NCBI RefSeq assembly: GCF_001424045.1
Contig: NZ_LMQB01000024.1
Span: 248,001-312,000 of the forward strand
From: Rhizobium sp. Leaf371
Lineage (GTDB): Bacteria > Pseudomonadota > Alphaproteobacteria > Rhizobiales > Rhizobiaceae
Direction: 5' to 3'
DNA: 64,000 nucleotides
Part shown: one piece after another, positions 24,935-34,593 of the stretch
Numbering within the stretch: position 1 is the stretch's first letter
Layout of the letters: each line of letters opens with the position of its first letter
Program-made: the position numbers and the translations under genes
The notes under the pieces: model-generated
Seen by the model: only the letters and a program-made list of their open reading frames with translations
What the model was told of the DNA's origin: nothing
Database searches by the model: none

Positions 24935-26386
24935 ATGGCGGAAGCCTCTCATCCGGTTTACGGCGAAATCACCGGCCCGATCGTCATGATCGGCTTCGGC
25001 TCCATCGGTCGCGGCACCCTGCCGCTGATCGAACGGCATTTCACCTATGACAAGAGCCGGATGGTCGTCATCGACCCGCGCGAAGACGCAGCCGACCTGA
25101 AGATCCTGAAGAAGCACGGCGTCAAGCACATCAAGGCCGCCGTCACCAAGGAAAACTACAAGGAACTGCTGAAGCCGCTCCTGACGGAAGGCGGCGGCCA
25201 GGGCTTCTGCGTCAACCTGTCGGTTGATACCGGCTCGGTCGATCTCGTGAAGCTCTGCCGCAAGCTCGACGTTCTCTACATCGACACGGTGGTCGAGCCC
25301 TGGCTCGGCTTCTACTTCGACAAGAGCATGAAGAACTCGGAGCGTACCAACTACGCGCTGCGCGAGACCATGCGTCACGAGAAGAAGAAGAACCCGGGCG
25401 GCACGACGGCCGTTTCCACCTGCGGCGCAAACCCGGGCATGGTTTCCTGGTTCGTCAAGCAGGCCCTGGTGAACCTCGCCAACGATCTCGACATCAAGTT
25501 CGACGAGCCGGACCAGCACGACCGCGAAGGCTGGGCCAAGCTGATGAAGAAGGTCGGCGTCAAGGGCGTCCACATTGCCGAGCGCGACACGCAGCGCGCC
25601 AAGAACCCGAAGCCGCTCAACGTCTTCTGGAACACTTGGTCCGTCGAAGGCTTCATCTCGGAAGGCCTGCAGCCGGCCGAGCTTGGCTGGGGCACCCATG
25701 AAAACTGGATGCCGAAGAACGCCAAGAAACACAAGAAGGGCTGCCAGGCCGCGATCTACCTGGAACAGCCCGGCGCCAACACCCGCGTGCGCACCTGGTG
25801 CCCGACGCCGGGCGCCCAGTACGGCTTTCTCGTGACGCACAACGAGTCGATCTCGATCGCCGACTACTTCACGGTTCGCGGCAAGGACGACGAAGTCACC
25901 TTCCGCCCGACCTGCCACTACGCCTATCACCCGGCCAACGACGCCGTGCTGTCGCTGCACGAGATGTTCGGCAATGGCGGCACGCCGCAGCCGGTGCTCC
26001 ACGTTCTCGACGAGAACGAACTCGTGGACGGTGTCGATGAACTCGGCGTCCTGCTCTACGGCCACGACAAGAATGCCTACTGGTTCGGTTCGCGCCTGTC
26101 GCTCGAGGAAACCCGCCGCATCGCGCCCTACCAGAACGCGACCGGCCTGCAGGTGACCTCGGCCGTGCTCGCCGGCATGGTCTGGGCGCTGGAAAACCCC
26201 AAGGCCGGCATCGTGGAAGCCGACGAGATCGACTACAAGCGCTGCCTCGAAGTGCAGACGCCCTATCTCGGCCCGGTCGAAGGCCACTACACCGACTGGA
26301 CCCCGCTCGACGGCCGCCCGGGCCTCTTCCCGGAAGAAATCGACGAGAGCGATCCCTGGCAGTTCAAGAACATCCTGGTTCGGTAA
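24935..26386 (+). CDS. hss: Homospermidine synthase
   Basis: A 483-residue NAD-dependent enzyme that makes sym-homospermidine from two putrescines, the typical polyamine of rhizobia. An N-terminal Rossmann motif is visible (IVMIGFGSIGRGTLPLI), followed by the saccharopine-dehydrogenase-like body (YIDTVVEPWLGFYFDKSM, STCGANPGMVSWFVKQAL, TRVRTWCPTPGAQYGF). ATG 24935 has AGGAGA 7 nt upstream; a longer frame to 24746 lacks any signal. A 219-nt gap separates it from pabC, so it has its own promoter, not clearly identified. It ends at a strong terminator. Confidence 0.93.
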   Translation: MAEASHPVYGEITGPIVMIGFGSIGRGTLPLIERHFTYDKSRMVVIDPREDAADLKILKKHGVKHIKAAVTKENYKELLKPLLTEGGGQGFCVNLSVDTGSVDLVKLCRKLDVLYIDTVVEPWLGFYFDKSMKNSERTNYALRETMRHEKKKNPGGTTAVSTCGANPGMVSWFVKQALVNLANDLDIKFDEPDQHDREGWAKLMKKVGVKGVHIAERDTQRAKNPKPLNVFWNTWSVEGFISEGLQPAELGWGTHENWMPKNAKKHKKGCQAAIYLEQPGANTRVRTWCPTPGAQYGFLVTHNESISIADYFTVRGKDDEVTFRPTCHYAYHPANDAVLSLHEMFGNGGTPQPVLHVLDENELVDGVDELGVLLYGHDKNAYWFGSRLSLEETRRIAPYQNATGLQVTSAVLAGMVWALENPKAGIVEADEIDYKRCLEVQTPYLGPVEGHYTDWTPLDGRPGLFPEEIDESDPWQFKNILVR

Positions 26387-26412
26387 TCCGAACCTACACA
26401 TGCCAAGCAAAG

Positions 26413-26441
26413 GCCCGGAACGACACCGTTCCGGGCTTTTT
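26413..26441 (+). terminator. Rho-independent terminator after hss
   Basis: GCCCGGAAC-GACACC-GTTCCGGGC followed by TTTTT; a perfect 9-bp stem 26 nt after the hss stop. Confidence 0.9.
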
Positions 26442-26599
26442 CGTGCCCGTCTCGCCCTGACTGTCTCCCGAAAGCCGCGCCTCGGCGCTTGTGTAACCGA
26501 ACGCTGCGTGTGCTGTACCCGCGCGGCTTGCAAACATGGTTCGATCACGTCATGGTTTTTCGACTTTCCGATCGTTCCGAGCATCACGGAGACCCTGCA

Positions 26600-26971
26600 A
26601 TGAACGCCAAAGCCATTATGACCGCCCTCGCCGTCGCTGCGTCACTCGCGTCCTGCCAGTCCGCCCCGCGCGAGGTCAGCCAGATGCCGAGAAGCCAGGC
26701 CATGCCGGTGGGCGTCGAGGGAACCTGGGCCGATCCGAACGGCATCGTCTCGACATTTGCGAGCGGAACCTTCTCCACCCGCACGACCGACACCAACCAG
26801 CTGCTCGCCTCCGGCAGCTATGTCAGCATCACGCCGAAGCTGGTCGAGATCAACATGACCTCGATGGTTCGCAAGACCCAGCAGAAGGTCAACTGCGCCA
26901 TGGTCACGACCTCGCAGCTGAACTGCACGACGGATACGGGCGCCCAGTTCTCGCTGTCGCGCCGCGTCTAA
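26600..26971 (+). CDS. omp10: Omp10-family outer-membrane lipoprotein
   Basis: A 123-residue lipoprotein. The signal peptide ends in a lipobox LASC with the lipidated Cys at residue 20 (AVAASLASCQSAPR). The mature part reads VGVEGTWADPNGIVSTFASG, TRTTDTNQLLASGSY, LVEINMTSMVRKTQQKVNCA and QLNCTTDTGAQFSLSRR, closely following the Omp10 lipoprotein known from Brucella; two conserved cysteines may pair. It is anchored in the outer membrane; its biochemical role is not established. The start at 26600 gives the correct signal peptide; the longer frame to 26489 does not. Confidence 0.85.
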   Translation: MNAKAIMTALAVAASLASCQSAPREVSQMPRSQAMPVGVEGTWADPNGIVSTFASGTFSTRTTDTNQLLASGSYVSITPKLVEINMTSMVRKTQQKVNCAMVTTSQLNCTTDTGAQFSLSRRV

Positions 26972-27109
26972 CGCCTTTACACGCCCGGCGGCAAAAATCG
27001 CCGGGCCGCGTTCTTTCTCCTTGAAGTCGGGACGGCGGGATGAAACGATCCCGCTGTCCGGTGCCGGATCCCCGGCAGCGGGCCTGCGTTCGACAAAGAG
27101 GAGATCGTG

Positions 27110-29119
27110 ATGATCCGCACCCTGCAGACCGGCCTGATGGCTGCGTCCCTGCTGGCCCTGTCCACAGGTGCCGCTTTTGCCGATTACGAACTGAACATCC
27201 TTCATATCAATGACTTCCACTCCCGCATCGAGGCGATCAACAAGTCCGATGCGACCTGCTCTGCAGAGGAGGAAGCCAAGAACGCCTGCTTCGGCGGCGC
27301 CGCCCGCCTGCTCACCGCCATCAACACCACGCGCGGCGCGCTCGACGCCGCCGGCAAGAACACGCTTCTGCTGAATGCCGGCGACAACTTCCAGGGCTCC
27401 CTGTTCTACACGACCTACAAGGGCGCGACGGAAGCCGAGGTGCTGAACGCCATGAAGTTCGACGCCATGACCGTCGGCAATCATGAATTCGACGACAGCG
27501 ACGACGTGCTCGCGACCTTCCTCGACAAGGTGCAGTTTCCCGTCGTCACCGCCAATGTCGTGCCGAGCGCCGCCGCCAAGATCGGCGACCGCATCAAGCC
27601 CTCCATCGTCATCGACAAGGGCGGCCAGAAGATCGGCATCGTCGGCGCCGTTACCAACGATACGCCCGAGATCGCCAATCCCGGCCCGAACATCACGATT
27701 GCGGACGACGTCGCCAAGATCACCGAGGCGGTCGCGGCCCTGAAGGCGCAAGGGGTCAACAAGATCATCGCGCTCACCCATGTCGGCTACCCGCGCGATC
27801 TCTCGGCCATCGCCAAGATCCCGGATGTGGACGTGGTGGTCGGCGGGCACTCGCACACGCTGCTGTCGAACACGGCCGAGGGCGCCGAAGGGCCCTACCC
27901 GACCTGGGTCGACAATCCCGACGGCCACAAGGTGCCGGTCGTGCAGGCCTTCCAGTATTCGCGCTATCTCGGCGATCTCAAAATCGTCTTCGACGATGCC
28001 GGCGTGGTCAAGGAAGCGAGCGGCGAGCCGATCCTGATCGACAGCCAATTCCAGCCCGACCCCACGCTCACAGCCCGCATCAACACGCTGAAGGCGCCGA
28101 TCGAGGAACTGAAGCAGAAGGTGGTGGGCGAGGCCTCCGCCCCCATCGAGGGCGACCGGAAGATCTGCCGCGCGAGGGAATGCAGCATGGGCAACCTGCT
28201 GGCCGATGCGCAACTCGACCGCGTCAAGGACCAGGGCATCACCATCGCGCTGCAAAACGGCGGCGGGCTGCGCGCACCGATCGACGCCGGCCCGGTGACC
28301 ATGGGCGAAGTGCTGACCGTGCTGCCCTTCCAGAACACCATCGCCACCTTCCAGCTGGCCGGCGCCGATCTCGTGACGGCGCTCGAAAATGCGGTGAGCC
28401 AGGTGGATGACGGCGGCGGCCGCTTCCTGCAGGTCGCCGGCCTGAAATACGCCTTCGACCGGTCGAAGCCGGTCGGCAGCCGCATCAGTGGCGTCGAGGT
28501 GAAGGAAGGCGACGCCTTCGTGCCGATCGACCCTGCCAAGACCTATGGTGTCGTCACCAACAATTATGTGCGCGGCGGCGGCGACGGCTTCAAGATCTTC
28601 GCGACCAATGCAAAGAACGCCTATGATTTCGGCCCCAATCTGGAAGAGGCCGTGGCCGCCTATCTCGGCGCGCACAATCCCTACAAGCCCTATACCGATG
28701 GCCGCATCACGGATCTCACACCGGCAAGCTACGTGCCCCCGGCAAAACAGGCCCCCGCCGCCCCGCCGACGACGACCCCGGCGGCAACCCCGACGACGAC
28801 CGCTCAGGCGCCTGCAACACCGTCCGTTGCACCGCCGGCGACACCGCCAGCCCCTGCCGCGCCCGCGACACCGGCTGCGCCCGCACCGGCCGAGCCTGCG
28901 GCACCCGTACCGGCACCGGCAACGCCCACGACACCGGAACCGGCGGCAGCGGCCCCGGCCGAAACCCGCCATGTCGTCGTCAAGGGCGACACGCTCTGGG
29001 ACATCGCCAAGTCGGTCTATGGCGACGGTGAGAAGTGGAAGACGATCGCCGGGGCAAACGGCAACCCGGTTCCCGAAAGACTGCATGTCGGGACGGAACT
29101 GACCCTGCCGCCACGCTGA
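27110..29119 (+). CDS. Secreted 5'-nucleotidase/2',3'-cyclic phosphodiesterase (UshA-like) with C-terminal LysM
   Basis: A 669-residue exported protein (signal peptide ending AFADYE). The metallophosphatase domain, residues about 25-280, shows LNILHINDFHSRIEAI, NAGDNFQGSLF, VGNHEFDDSDD and VVVGGHSHTLL, the dinuclear metal site. The 5'-nucleotidase C-terminal substrate domain follows (LQNGGGLRAPIDAG at about 380, VTNNYVRGGGDGFKIF). Then comes a linker of about 80 residues of Pro, Ala and Thr, and a LysM domain at the end (RHVVVKGDTLWDIAKSVYGD). It would salvage nucleotides in the periplasm while bound to peptidoglycan. ATG 27110 is 6 nt after GAGGAG; an in-frame GTG at 27107 is too close. Confidence 0.9.
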   Translation: MIRTLQTGLMAASLLALSTGAAFADYELNILHINDFHSRIEAINKSDATCSAEEEAKNACFGGAARLLTAINTTRGALDAAGKNTLLLNAGDNFQGSLFYTTYKGATEAEVLNAMKFDAMTVGNHEFDDSDDVLATFLDKVQFPVVTANVVPSAAAKIGDRIKPSIVIDKGGQKIGIVGAVTNDTPEIANPGPNITIADDVAKITEAVAALKAQGVNKIIALTHVGYPRDLSAIAKIPDVDVVVGGHSHTLLSNTAEGAEGPYPTWVDNPDGHKVPVVQAFQYSRYLGDLKIVFDDAGVVKEASGEPILIDSQFQPDPTLTARINTLKAPIEELKQKVVGEASAPIEGDRKICRARECSMGNLLADAQLDRVKDQGITIALQNGGGLRAPIDAGPVTMGEVLTVLPFQNTIATFQLAGADLVTALENAVSQVDDGGGRFLQVAGLKYAFDRSKPVGSRISGVEVKEGDAFVPIDPAKTYGVVTNNYVRGGGDGFKIFATNAKNAYDFGPNLEEAVAAYLGAHNPYKPYTDGRITDLTPASYVPPAKQAPAAPPTTTPAATPTTTAQAPATPSVAPPATPPAPAAPATPAAPAPAEPAAPVPAPATPTTPEPAAAAPAETRHVVVKGDTLWDIAKSVYGDGEKWKTIAGANGNPVPERLHVGTELTLPPR

Positions 29120-29222
29120 CGCGGTCTTGGATGCAGCACTGTGTCCGGTCGTCGCGCGACCGGACATCGTCTGGACAGACGCCCCCAAAGCCGATGAGAC
29201 AATCGGCCTCATCGCATTGCAC

Positions 29223-29250
29223 CGGCCTGGGGTTCCCCGGGCCGTTTTTT
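29223..29250 (+). terminator. Rho-independent terminator after the nucleotidase gene
   Basis: CGGCCTGGGG-TT-CCCCGGGCCG followed by TTTTTT; stem with one mismatch, about 100 nt after the stop. Confidence 0.85.
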
Positions 29251-29331
29251 GTTTTACATAGGGCGAAGTGAACCGATGCGGGCAGCATTCGTACCGGGTA
29301 GCGTCTCCATCTCTTGCCGCAGGACACCGCC

Positions 29332-30423
29332 ATGAACATGACCGTCACGCCTCTCCCCGCCGACCACCCGAAGGTGGCTTTTGGAAAAGTGGGCGTTCTC
29401 CTGGTCAATCTCGGCACGCCCGATGGCACGGACAAGGTGTCCATGCGGCGCTACCTCAAGCAGTTTCTCAGCGACAAGCGCGTCATCGAATGGTCGCGCG
29501 TCTTCTGGTACCCGATCCTCTACGGCATCGTGCTGAACACGCGCCCCGCCAAGGTCGGCAAGGCCTATGAGACGATCTGGAACAAGGATCTGAACGAAAG
29601 CTACCTGCGCACCTATACCCGCAGCCAGGCCGAGAAGATGGCGGCAAGCCTTGCCGGTCACGACAATGTCGTGGTCGACTGGGCCATGCGCTACGGCCAA
29701 CCCTCGATCCCCGACCGCATGGAGGCGCTGAAGCAGGCAGGCTGCGAAAAGATCCTGCTCTTCCCGCTCTATCCGCAATATGCCGCCGCCACGACGGCCA
29801 CGGTCAACGACGAGGCCTTCCGCCTGTTGCTGAAATCGCGCTGGCAGCCGGCGCTGCGCACCGTGCCGCCCTATCACGACGATCCGGTCTATATCGAAAG
29901 CCTCGCCAACTCGATCCACACGCATCTGGCGACGCTCGACTGGGAGCCGGAAGTGGTGCTGACCTCTTTCCACGGCATCCCCCAGTCCTACTTCAGGAAG
30001 GGCGATCCCTATCACTGCCAGTGCTACAAGACGGCCCGCCTGCTGCGCGAAAAGCTCGGCTGGTCGAAGGATAGGTTGCAGGTGACCTTTCAGTCCCGCT
30101 TCGGCCCGGAGGAATGGCTGCAGCCCTACACCGACAAGACCGTGGAGGCGCTCGGGCAGAAGGGCATCAAGCGGATTGCCGTGATGAATCCGGGCTTCGT
30201 CTCCGACTGTCTGGAAACGCTGGAGGAAATTGCCGTGGAAGCCGCCGAGACCTTCCACCATGCGGGCGGCGAAAAATTCACGCATATCCCCTGCCTCAAC
30301 GACAGCGACGACGGCATGCGCGTGCTGGAACACGTGGTGCGCCGGGAACTCGGCGGCTGGGTGGATGTGGCAGCACCCCGGGCCGTGACGCTCGAGCGCG
30401 CGCTGGGTGCGCCGAGCATCTGA
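29332..30423 (+). CDS. hemH: Ferrochelatase
   Basis: A 363-residue enzyme that inserts Fe(II) into protoporphyrin IX, the last step of haem synthesis. Family blocks: VGVLLVNLGTPDGTDKVSMR, KQFLSDKRVIEW, FPLYPQYAAATTATV, LTSFHGIPQSYFRKGDPYHC (catalytic His) and QSRFGPEEWLQPYTDKT. ATG 29332 has CAGGA upstream; a TTG 18 nt earlier is in frame but less likely. Single-gene unit between a terminator and the SPFH operon. No iron box was identified in the short upstream region. Confidence 0.94.
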   Translation: MNMTVTPLPADHPKVAFGKVGVLLVNLGTPDGTDKVSMRRYLKQFLSDKRVIEWSRVFWYPILYGIVLNTRPAKVGKAYETIWNKDLNESYLRTYTRSQAEKMAASLAGHDNVVVDWAMRYGQPSIPDRMEALKQAGCEKILLFPLYPQYAAATTATVNDEAFRLLLKSRWQPALRTVPPYHDDPVYIESLANSIHTHLATLDWEPEVVLTSFHGIPQSYFRKGDPYHCQCYKTARLLREKLGWSKDRLQVTFQSRFGPEEWLQPYTDKTVEALGQKGIKRIAVMNPGFVSDCLETLEEIAVEAAETFHHAGGEKFTHIPCLNDSDDGMRVLEHVVRRELGGWVDVAAPRAVTLERALGAPSI

Positions 30424-30512
30424 TATCCCCACTGGCCCCCCAAAGCGGCACCGGCGTGGTTCCGCATCGCGCCCGGGCATGCTAAGCCGGGACCAGTCGA
30501 TACACGGAGGAG

Positions 30513-31532
30513 ATGAACTTGGGCGGACTGGATATCGTGGTTGTGGCCTTCGCGGTCCTGGTCATCCTCGTGCTGATCGCCGGGATCAAGACCGTGCCGC
30601 AGGGCTATCGCCACACGATCGAACGCTTCGGCCGCTACACGCGGACGCTGGAGCCCGGCCTCAATCTCATCATGCCCTTCATCGATCGCGTGGGCGCGCG
30701 CATGAACGTGATGGAGCAGGTGCTCGACGTGCCGACCCAGGAGGTCATCACCAAGGACAATGCCAGCGTCTCGGCCGATGCCGTCGCCTTCTATCAGGTG
30801 CTGAACGCGGCGGAGGCGGCCTATCAGGTCGCCAATCTGCAGAGCGCCATCCTCAACCTGACGATGACCAATATTCGCTCCGTCATGGGCTCGATGGATC
30901 TCGACGAGCTGCTGTCCAACCGCGACACGATCAACGACCGCCTGTTGCGCGTCGTGGACGAGGCGGTCGGCCCCTGGGGCATCAAGGTCACCCGCGTCGA
31001 AATCAAGGACATCCAGCCGCCGAAGGACCTGGTGGACGCCATGGCACGCCAGATGAAGGCCGAGCGCGAGAAGCGCGCGCAGGTGCTGGAAGCCGAGGGC
31101 TCGCGCAATGCGCAGATCCTGCGGGCCGAAGGCGCCAAGCAATCGGCGATCCTGCAGGCCGAAGGCCAGCGCGAGGCGGCATTCCGGGATGCCGAGGCGC
31201 GCGAGCGGCTGGCCGAAGCCGAAGCCAAAGCGACACGTATGGTCTCCGAGGCGATCGCGGCCGGCGACGTGCAGGCGATCAACTACTTCGTCGCCCAGAA
31301 ATATACCGAAGCCGTCGCCGCGATCGGCACGGCGCCCAACTCCAAGATCGTGCTGATGCCGATGGAAGCCTCCGCGCTGATCGGCTCGCTGGGTGGCATC
31401 GGCGCCATCGCCCGCGAGGTCTTCGGCGATGCCCCGACCCCGCCGGAGCGTCCCCGTGCCCCGACACGCTCCGTGCCGCCGACCATCCCGACGGCGCCCT
31501 CACCCTTTTCGACCCCGCGGACAGGCGCCTGA
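30513..31532 (+). CDS. SPFH/band 7 membrane protein (stomatin/QmcA-like)
   Basis: A 339-residue protein with one N-terminal transmembrane helix ([18 protein letters not shown]), a band 7 domain from about residue 25 to 185 ([40 protein letters not shown]) and a long Ala/Glu/Lys/Arg coiled coil (about 185-260), ending in a proline-rich tail. Such proteins form oligomeric membrane microdomain scaffolds and often modulate proteases. GGAGG stands 2-6 nt before ATG 30513. The stop overlaps the start of the nfeD-like gene (TGATG), the classic stomatin/NfeD operon. Confidence 0.9.
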   Translation: MNLGGLDIVVVAFAVLVILVLIAGIKTVPQGYRHTIERFGRYTRTLEPGLNLIMPFIDRVGARMNVMEQVLDVPTQEVITKDNASVSADAVAFYQVLNAAEAAYQVANLQSAILNLTMTNIRSVMGSMDLDELLSNRDTINDRLLRVVDEAVGPWGIKVTRVEIKDIQPPKDLVDAMARQMKAEREKRAQVLEAEGSRNAQILRAEGAKQSAILQAEGQREAAFRDAEARERLAEAEAKATRMVSEAIAAGDVQAINYFVAQKYTEAVAAIGTAPNSKIVLMPMEASALIGSLGGIGAIAREVFGDAPTPPERPRAPTRSVPPTIPTAPSPFSTPRTGA

Positions 31533-31999
31533 TGGTCGCGCGCATCATCGAGGAACTCGGCCCCTGGGCCTGGTGGGTGCTCGGACTGGTCCTGCTGGCC
31601 GCGGAAATCCTCGTTCCCGGCGTCTTTCTCGTCTGGATCGGCATGGCGGCAATCCTGACCGGCGCGCTGGCCCTGATCTTCTGGAATGCGGATTTTTTCG
31701 GCTGGCATGTGCAGTTGCCGCTGTTTGCGGTTCTGTCGCTCGTCTCCGTTCTCGTCGGCCGCCGCCTGCTGACCCGTTTCGACCATCCATCCGACGCGCC
31801 CCTGTTGAACCAGCGCGGCCGCAGCCTGATCGGGCGGACCGCCATTCTCGAAGAACCGATCGCGGAGGGCCGCGGCCGCGTTCGCCTCGGCGACACCACA
31901 TGGCCGGTGAGCGGGCCGGACCTGCCGATCGGTGCCCGCGTTCGCGTCGTCTCGGCCGACGGCCAATGGCTCCGCGTGGACGAGGCCCCGGCCGACTGA
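31532..31999 (+). CDS. NfeD-like membrane protein
   Basis: A 155-residue protein of the short NfeD class. Three hydrophobic segments (WAWWVLGLVLLAAEILVPGV, FLVWIGMAAILTGALALIFW, LPLFAVLSLVSVLVGRRLL) precede a C-terminal OB-fold beta domain (about residues 88-150; LIGRTAILEEPIAEGRGRVR, ARVRVVSADGQWLRVDEA). It is the obligate partner of the upstream SPFH protein, with which its start overlaps (TGATG). It lacks the ClpP-like protease domain found in long NfeD proteins. Confidence 0.88.
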   Translation: MVARIIEELGPWAWWVLGLVLLAAEILVPGVFLVWIGMAAILTGALALIFWNADFFGWHVQLPLFAVLSLVSVLVGRRLLTRFDHPSDAPLLNQRGRSLIGRTAILEEPIAEGRGRVRLGDTTWPVSGPDLPIGARVRVVSADGQWLRVDEAPAD

Positions 32000-32095
32000 G
32001 CGGGATGCACCTCCGACGGTGCGACAGCTAAGGATTGGTTAACCACAAGCGTTTACGATTGCGAAACAATTGCTTCGAGCTTGCGGACCCGGCAT

Positions 32096-33643
32096 ATGGC
32101 GCCTTCTCATTCTCTGGACACCGATGCGTGTGCCGTTCGGCCCGCTCGTGCCGCCATGGCCGCTTTGCTCCTATCCACCGTCTGCGTGACGATCCTTGCC
32201 GCGCCGTCTTTCGCCTGGGCCCAGGCTGTGGAGGACGATGCCGGCGAGACGGACCTTGCAGGACCGGAGGATCCGACATCCACAGGGACGTCCGGTCGTG
32301 AGACGCCGGGTACCCTCAGCCCGCAGGCGGCCGGAGCGGCGGCGGCCGCTGTTCCCGCAACCGGCACTCTGCCGGCCACCGGCGATGGCGACATCACCGG
32401 CGCGATCGGCGACGACGCCGTGGTCGATGGCGGGCTGTTGCGGGATCAGGACCTGATTCGCTCCAATCTGCGCGAGACCGGCGTCGATGGCCTGAAATCG
32501 GCCCTTGCAGACGATGACGACGTGCCCGGCATTTCGCTCGGCACCTTCACCCTCAAGCCGTCGATCGGCCAGACGATCAACGCCGAGACGACGCGCAGCG
32601 GCGACACGAGCGAGCGCCGCACCTATACCGAGACCGGCCTCAAGGGTACCCTGACCTCCGACTGGTCCCGCCATCAGCTGAGCATCACCGGCGAAGGCTA
32701 CTGGCAGCGCAATCTCTCCGGCACGGGCGAAACCAAGCCCCGCGCCGACATCGACGGCGCCTTCCGCCTCGACATCAGCCACGACACGATCGCGACCTTG
32801 CGCGCCGGCTACAGCTTCGACCGCGAGGATGCGACCGACCCGAACGCCGTCAACGGCGCGGAAACGCAGTCCGGCGTCAACCAGTACAGGCTCGGCGCCG
32901 GCATCGAGCATGATTTCGGCATTCTGCGCGGCTCGGCGAAGGTCGATGTCAACCGCCTGACCTATTCCGATGTCGACCTGTCCGACGGCACGACTTTGTC
33001 GCAGAGGGACCGCAACCGCGATGTCGGCACGCTGACGACGCGCATCGGCTACGAGCTGTCGCCGGCCCTGATCCCGTTTCTCGAAGCCTCGATCGGCCGC
33101 GGCGTCTACGAACTGCGTGCCGACAGCCTTGGTTACAGCCGCTCCTACAAGACCTATTCCGGCCGCGCCGGCGTGGAGACCGACCTCGGCGAGAAACTGA
33201 AGGGCGAACTGGCCTTCGGCTACAACACCTATCGTTTCGACGACGCGCGGCTGAAGGATCTGAACGGCGCCACCATCGATGGGCTCATCAACTGGTCGCC
33301 GCAGCGCGGCACGGATGTCTCGACCGGGCTCTCGACGACGCTGGAGCCCTCCACCACCTCCGGCGAAAGCGGCGCGCTCGCCTACACCCTGTCGAGCCGC
33401 GTCACGCACGAGCTGCGCTCGACCCTCGTCGCGCGGCTCTCCAACAGCCTGACCTTCCGCAACTACCCCTCTGGCAGCACCTCCTCCGACACGAAGGTCT
33501 GGCTGACGGGCGCAGGGCTCACCTACGACATCAACCGCTACCTCGCGCTGACCGGCGACGTCAGCTATGAGCGGACGACGCCCGACATCGGGCAATCCAC
33601 CTCCGTCGCCCGCATCGGCGTCGGCCTGACGCTGCGGCGCTGA
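32096..33643 (+). CDS. Outer-membrane beta-barrel protein
   Basis: A 515-residue exported protein. A late hydrophobic signal (AALLLSTVCVTILAAPSFAWA) is followed by a low-complexity Ala/Gly/Thr region to about residue 125, then about 390 residues of alternating amphipathic beta strands with Tyr/Arg-rich turns (RLGAGIEHDFGILRGSAKVD, YKTYSGRAGVETDLGEKLKG) ending in the outer-membrane signature VARIGVGLTLRR. It belongs to the poorly characterised rhizobial outer-membrane barrels (about 12-16 strands); substrate unknown. ATG 32096 is used; a TTG 15 nt earlier is in frame. The gene is followed by a bidirectional terminator shared with galU. Confidence 0.8.
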   Translation: MAPSHSLDTDACAVRPARAAMAALLLSTVCVTILAAPSFAWAQAVEDDAGETDLAGPEDPTSTGTSGRETPGTLSPQAAGAAAAAVPATGTLPATGDGDITGAIGDDAVVDGGLLRDQDLIRSNLRETGVDGLKSALADDDDVPGISLGTFTLKPSIGQTINAETTRSGDTSERRTYTETGLKGTLTSDWSRHQLSITGEGYWQRNLSGTGETKPRADIDGAFRLDISHDTIATLRAGYSFDREDATDPNAVNGAETQSGVNQYRLGAGIEHDFGILRGSAKVDVNRLTYSDVDLSDGTTLSQRDRNRDVGTLTTRIGYELSPALIPFLEASIGRGVYELRADSLGYSRSYKTYSGRAGVETDLGEKLKGELAFGYNTYRFDDARLKDLNGATIDGLINWSPQRGTDVSTGLSTTLEPSTTSGESGALAYTLSSRVTHELRSTLVARLSNSLTFRNYPSGSTSSDTKVWLTGAGLTYDINRYLALTGDVSYERTTPDIGQSTSVARIGVGLTLRR

Positions 33644-33658
33644 GCCCATTGCGAAACG

Positions 33659-33694
33659 AAAAAAGCCGCGCTGCTTCGGGCAACGCGGCTTTTT
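33659..33694. terminator. Bidirectional terminator between the barrel gene and galU
   Basis: AAAAAGCCGCG and CGCGGCTTTTT flank a 13-nt loop. The A-run and T-run on either side allow it to serve both convergent genes. Confidence 0.88.
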
Positions 33695-33711
33695 CTCAAC
33701 GATTGACCGGA

Positions 33712-34593
33712 TCAGCGGGCGAGAAGCGCCTTCAGCGGACCTTCGACGGACTCGCGGATATCGTCGCGCGACAGGGCGAAGGCGACGTTGGCGAGGATGA
33801 AGCCATCCTTTGCACCGCAGTCGAAGGTTTCGCCGCGGAACACGTAGCCGGCAAAGCCCTGGCTCTTCAGAAGCTTGAGCATGCCGTCTGTCAGCTGGAT
33901 CTCGTTACCGGCGCCGCGTTCCTGCGTTTCCAGGATCTTGAAGATCTCCGGCTGCAGGATGTAGCGGCCATTGATGAAGTAGTTGGACGGCGCAGTGCCG
34001 GCCGCCGGCTTCTCGACCATGGCATTGATGGCGAAACCGTCGCCGATCGGTTCGCCGACGCCGACGATGCCGTAGCGATGGGCGACTTCCGGCGCGCATT
34101 CCTCGACGGCGAGAACGTTGCCGCCGCTCTGCTCGTACAGCTCGACCATACCCTTGAGGCAGCCCTTTTCGCCGCGCATGATCATGTCGGGCAGAAGCAC
34201 CGCGAAGGGCTCGTCGCCAACGATATCGCGGGCACACCAGACGGCGTGGCCAAGGCCGAGCGGCGCCTGCTGGCGGGTGAAGCTGGTCATGCCGGCTTCC
34301 GGCAGAATATCGGCCAGAAGCGTCAGCTCGGCCTTCTTGTTGCGCTCGCGCAGTGTCTGCTCGAGTTCCGTCTGGATATCGAAATAGTCTTCGATCACGC
34401 CCTTGCCGCGGCCCGTCACGAAGATCAGATGCTCGATGCCGGCTTCGATCGCCTCATCGACGACGTACTGGATGACAGGCTTGTCGACGACCGTCAGCAT
34501 TTCCTTCGGGACAGCCTTGGTGGCGGGCAGAAAACGCGTGCCGAGGCCGGCAACAGGAAAGACGGCCTTTCGGACCTTACGCTTTTCACTCAT
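33712..34593 (-). CDS. galU: UTP-glucose-1-phosphate uridylyltransferase
   Basis: A 293-residue nucleotidyltransferase that makes UDP-glucose for polysaccharides. The signature [20 protein letters not shown], then [16 protein letters not shown], is at the N-terminus; further conserved parts are [20 protein letters not shown] and [23 protein letters not shown] 34593 has GGAG upstream; the TTG one codon earlier is not needed. Single gene, divergent from the transglycosylase gene with a 570-nt gap. Confidence 0.95.
   Translation of the reverse strand: MSEKRKVRKAVFPVAGLGTRFLPATKAVPKEMLTVVDKPVIQYVVDEAIEAGIEHLIFVTGRGKGVIEDYFDIQTELEQTLRERNKKAELTLLADILPEAGMTSFTRQQAPLGLGHAVWCARDIVGDEPFAVLLPDMIMRGEKGCLKGMVELYEQSGGNVLAVEECAPEVAHRYGIVGVGEPIGDGFAINAMVEKPAAGTAPSNYFINGRYILQPEIFKILETQERGAGNEIQLTDGMLKLLKSQGFAGYVFRGETFDCGAKDGFILANVAFALSRDDIRESVEGPLKALLAR

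Noticed and set aside
26642-29212. An 856-codon reverse-strand frame
   Set aside because: It is antisense to omp10 and the nucleotidase gene; the Arg/Cys/Gly-rich part is the mirror of the Pro/Ala linker.
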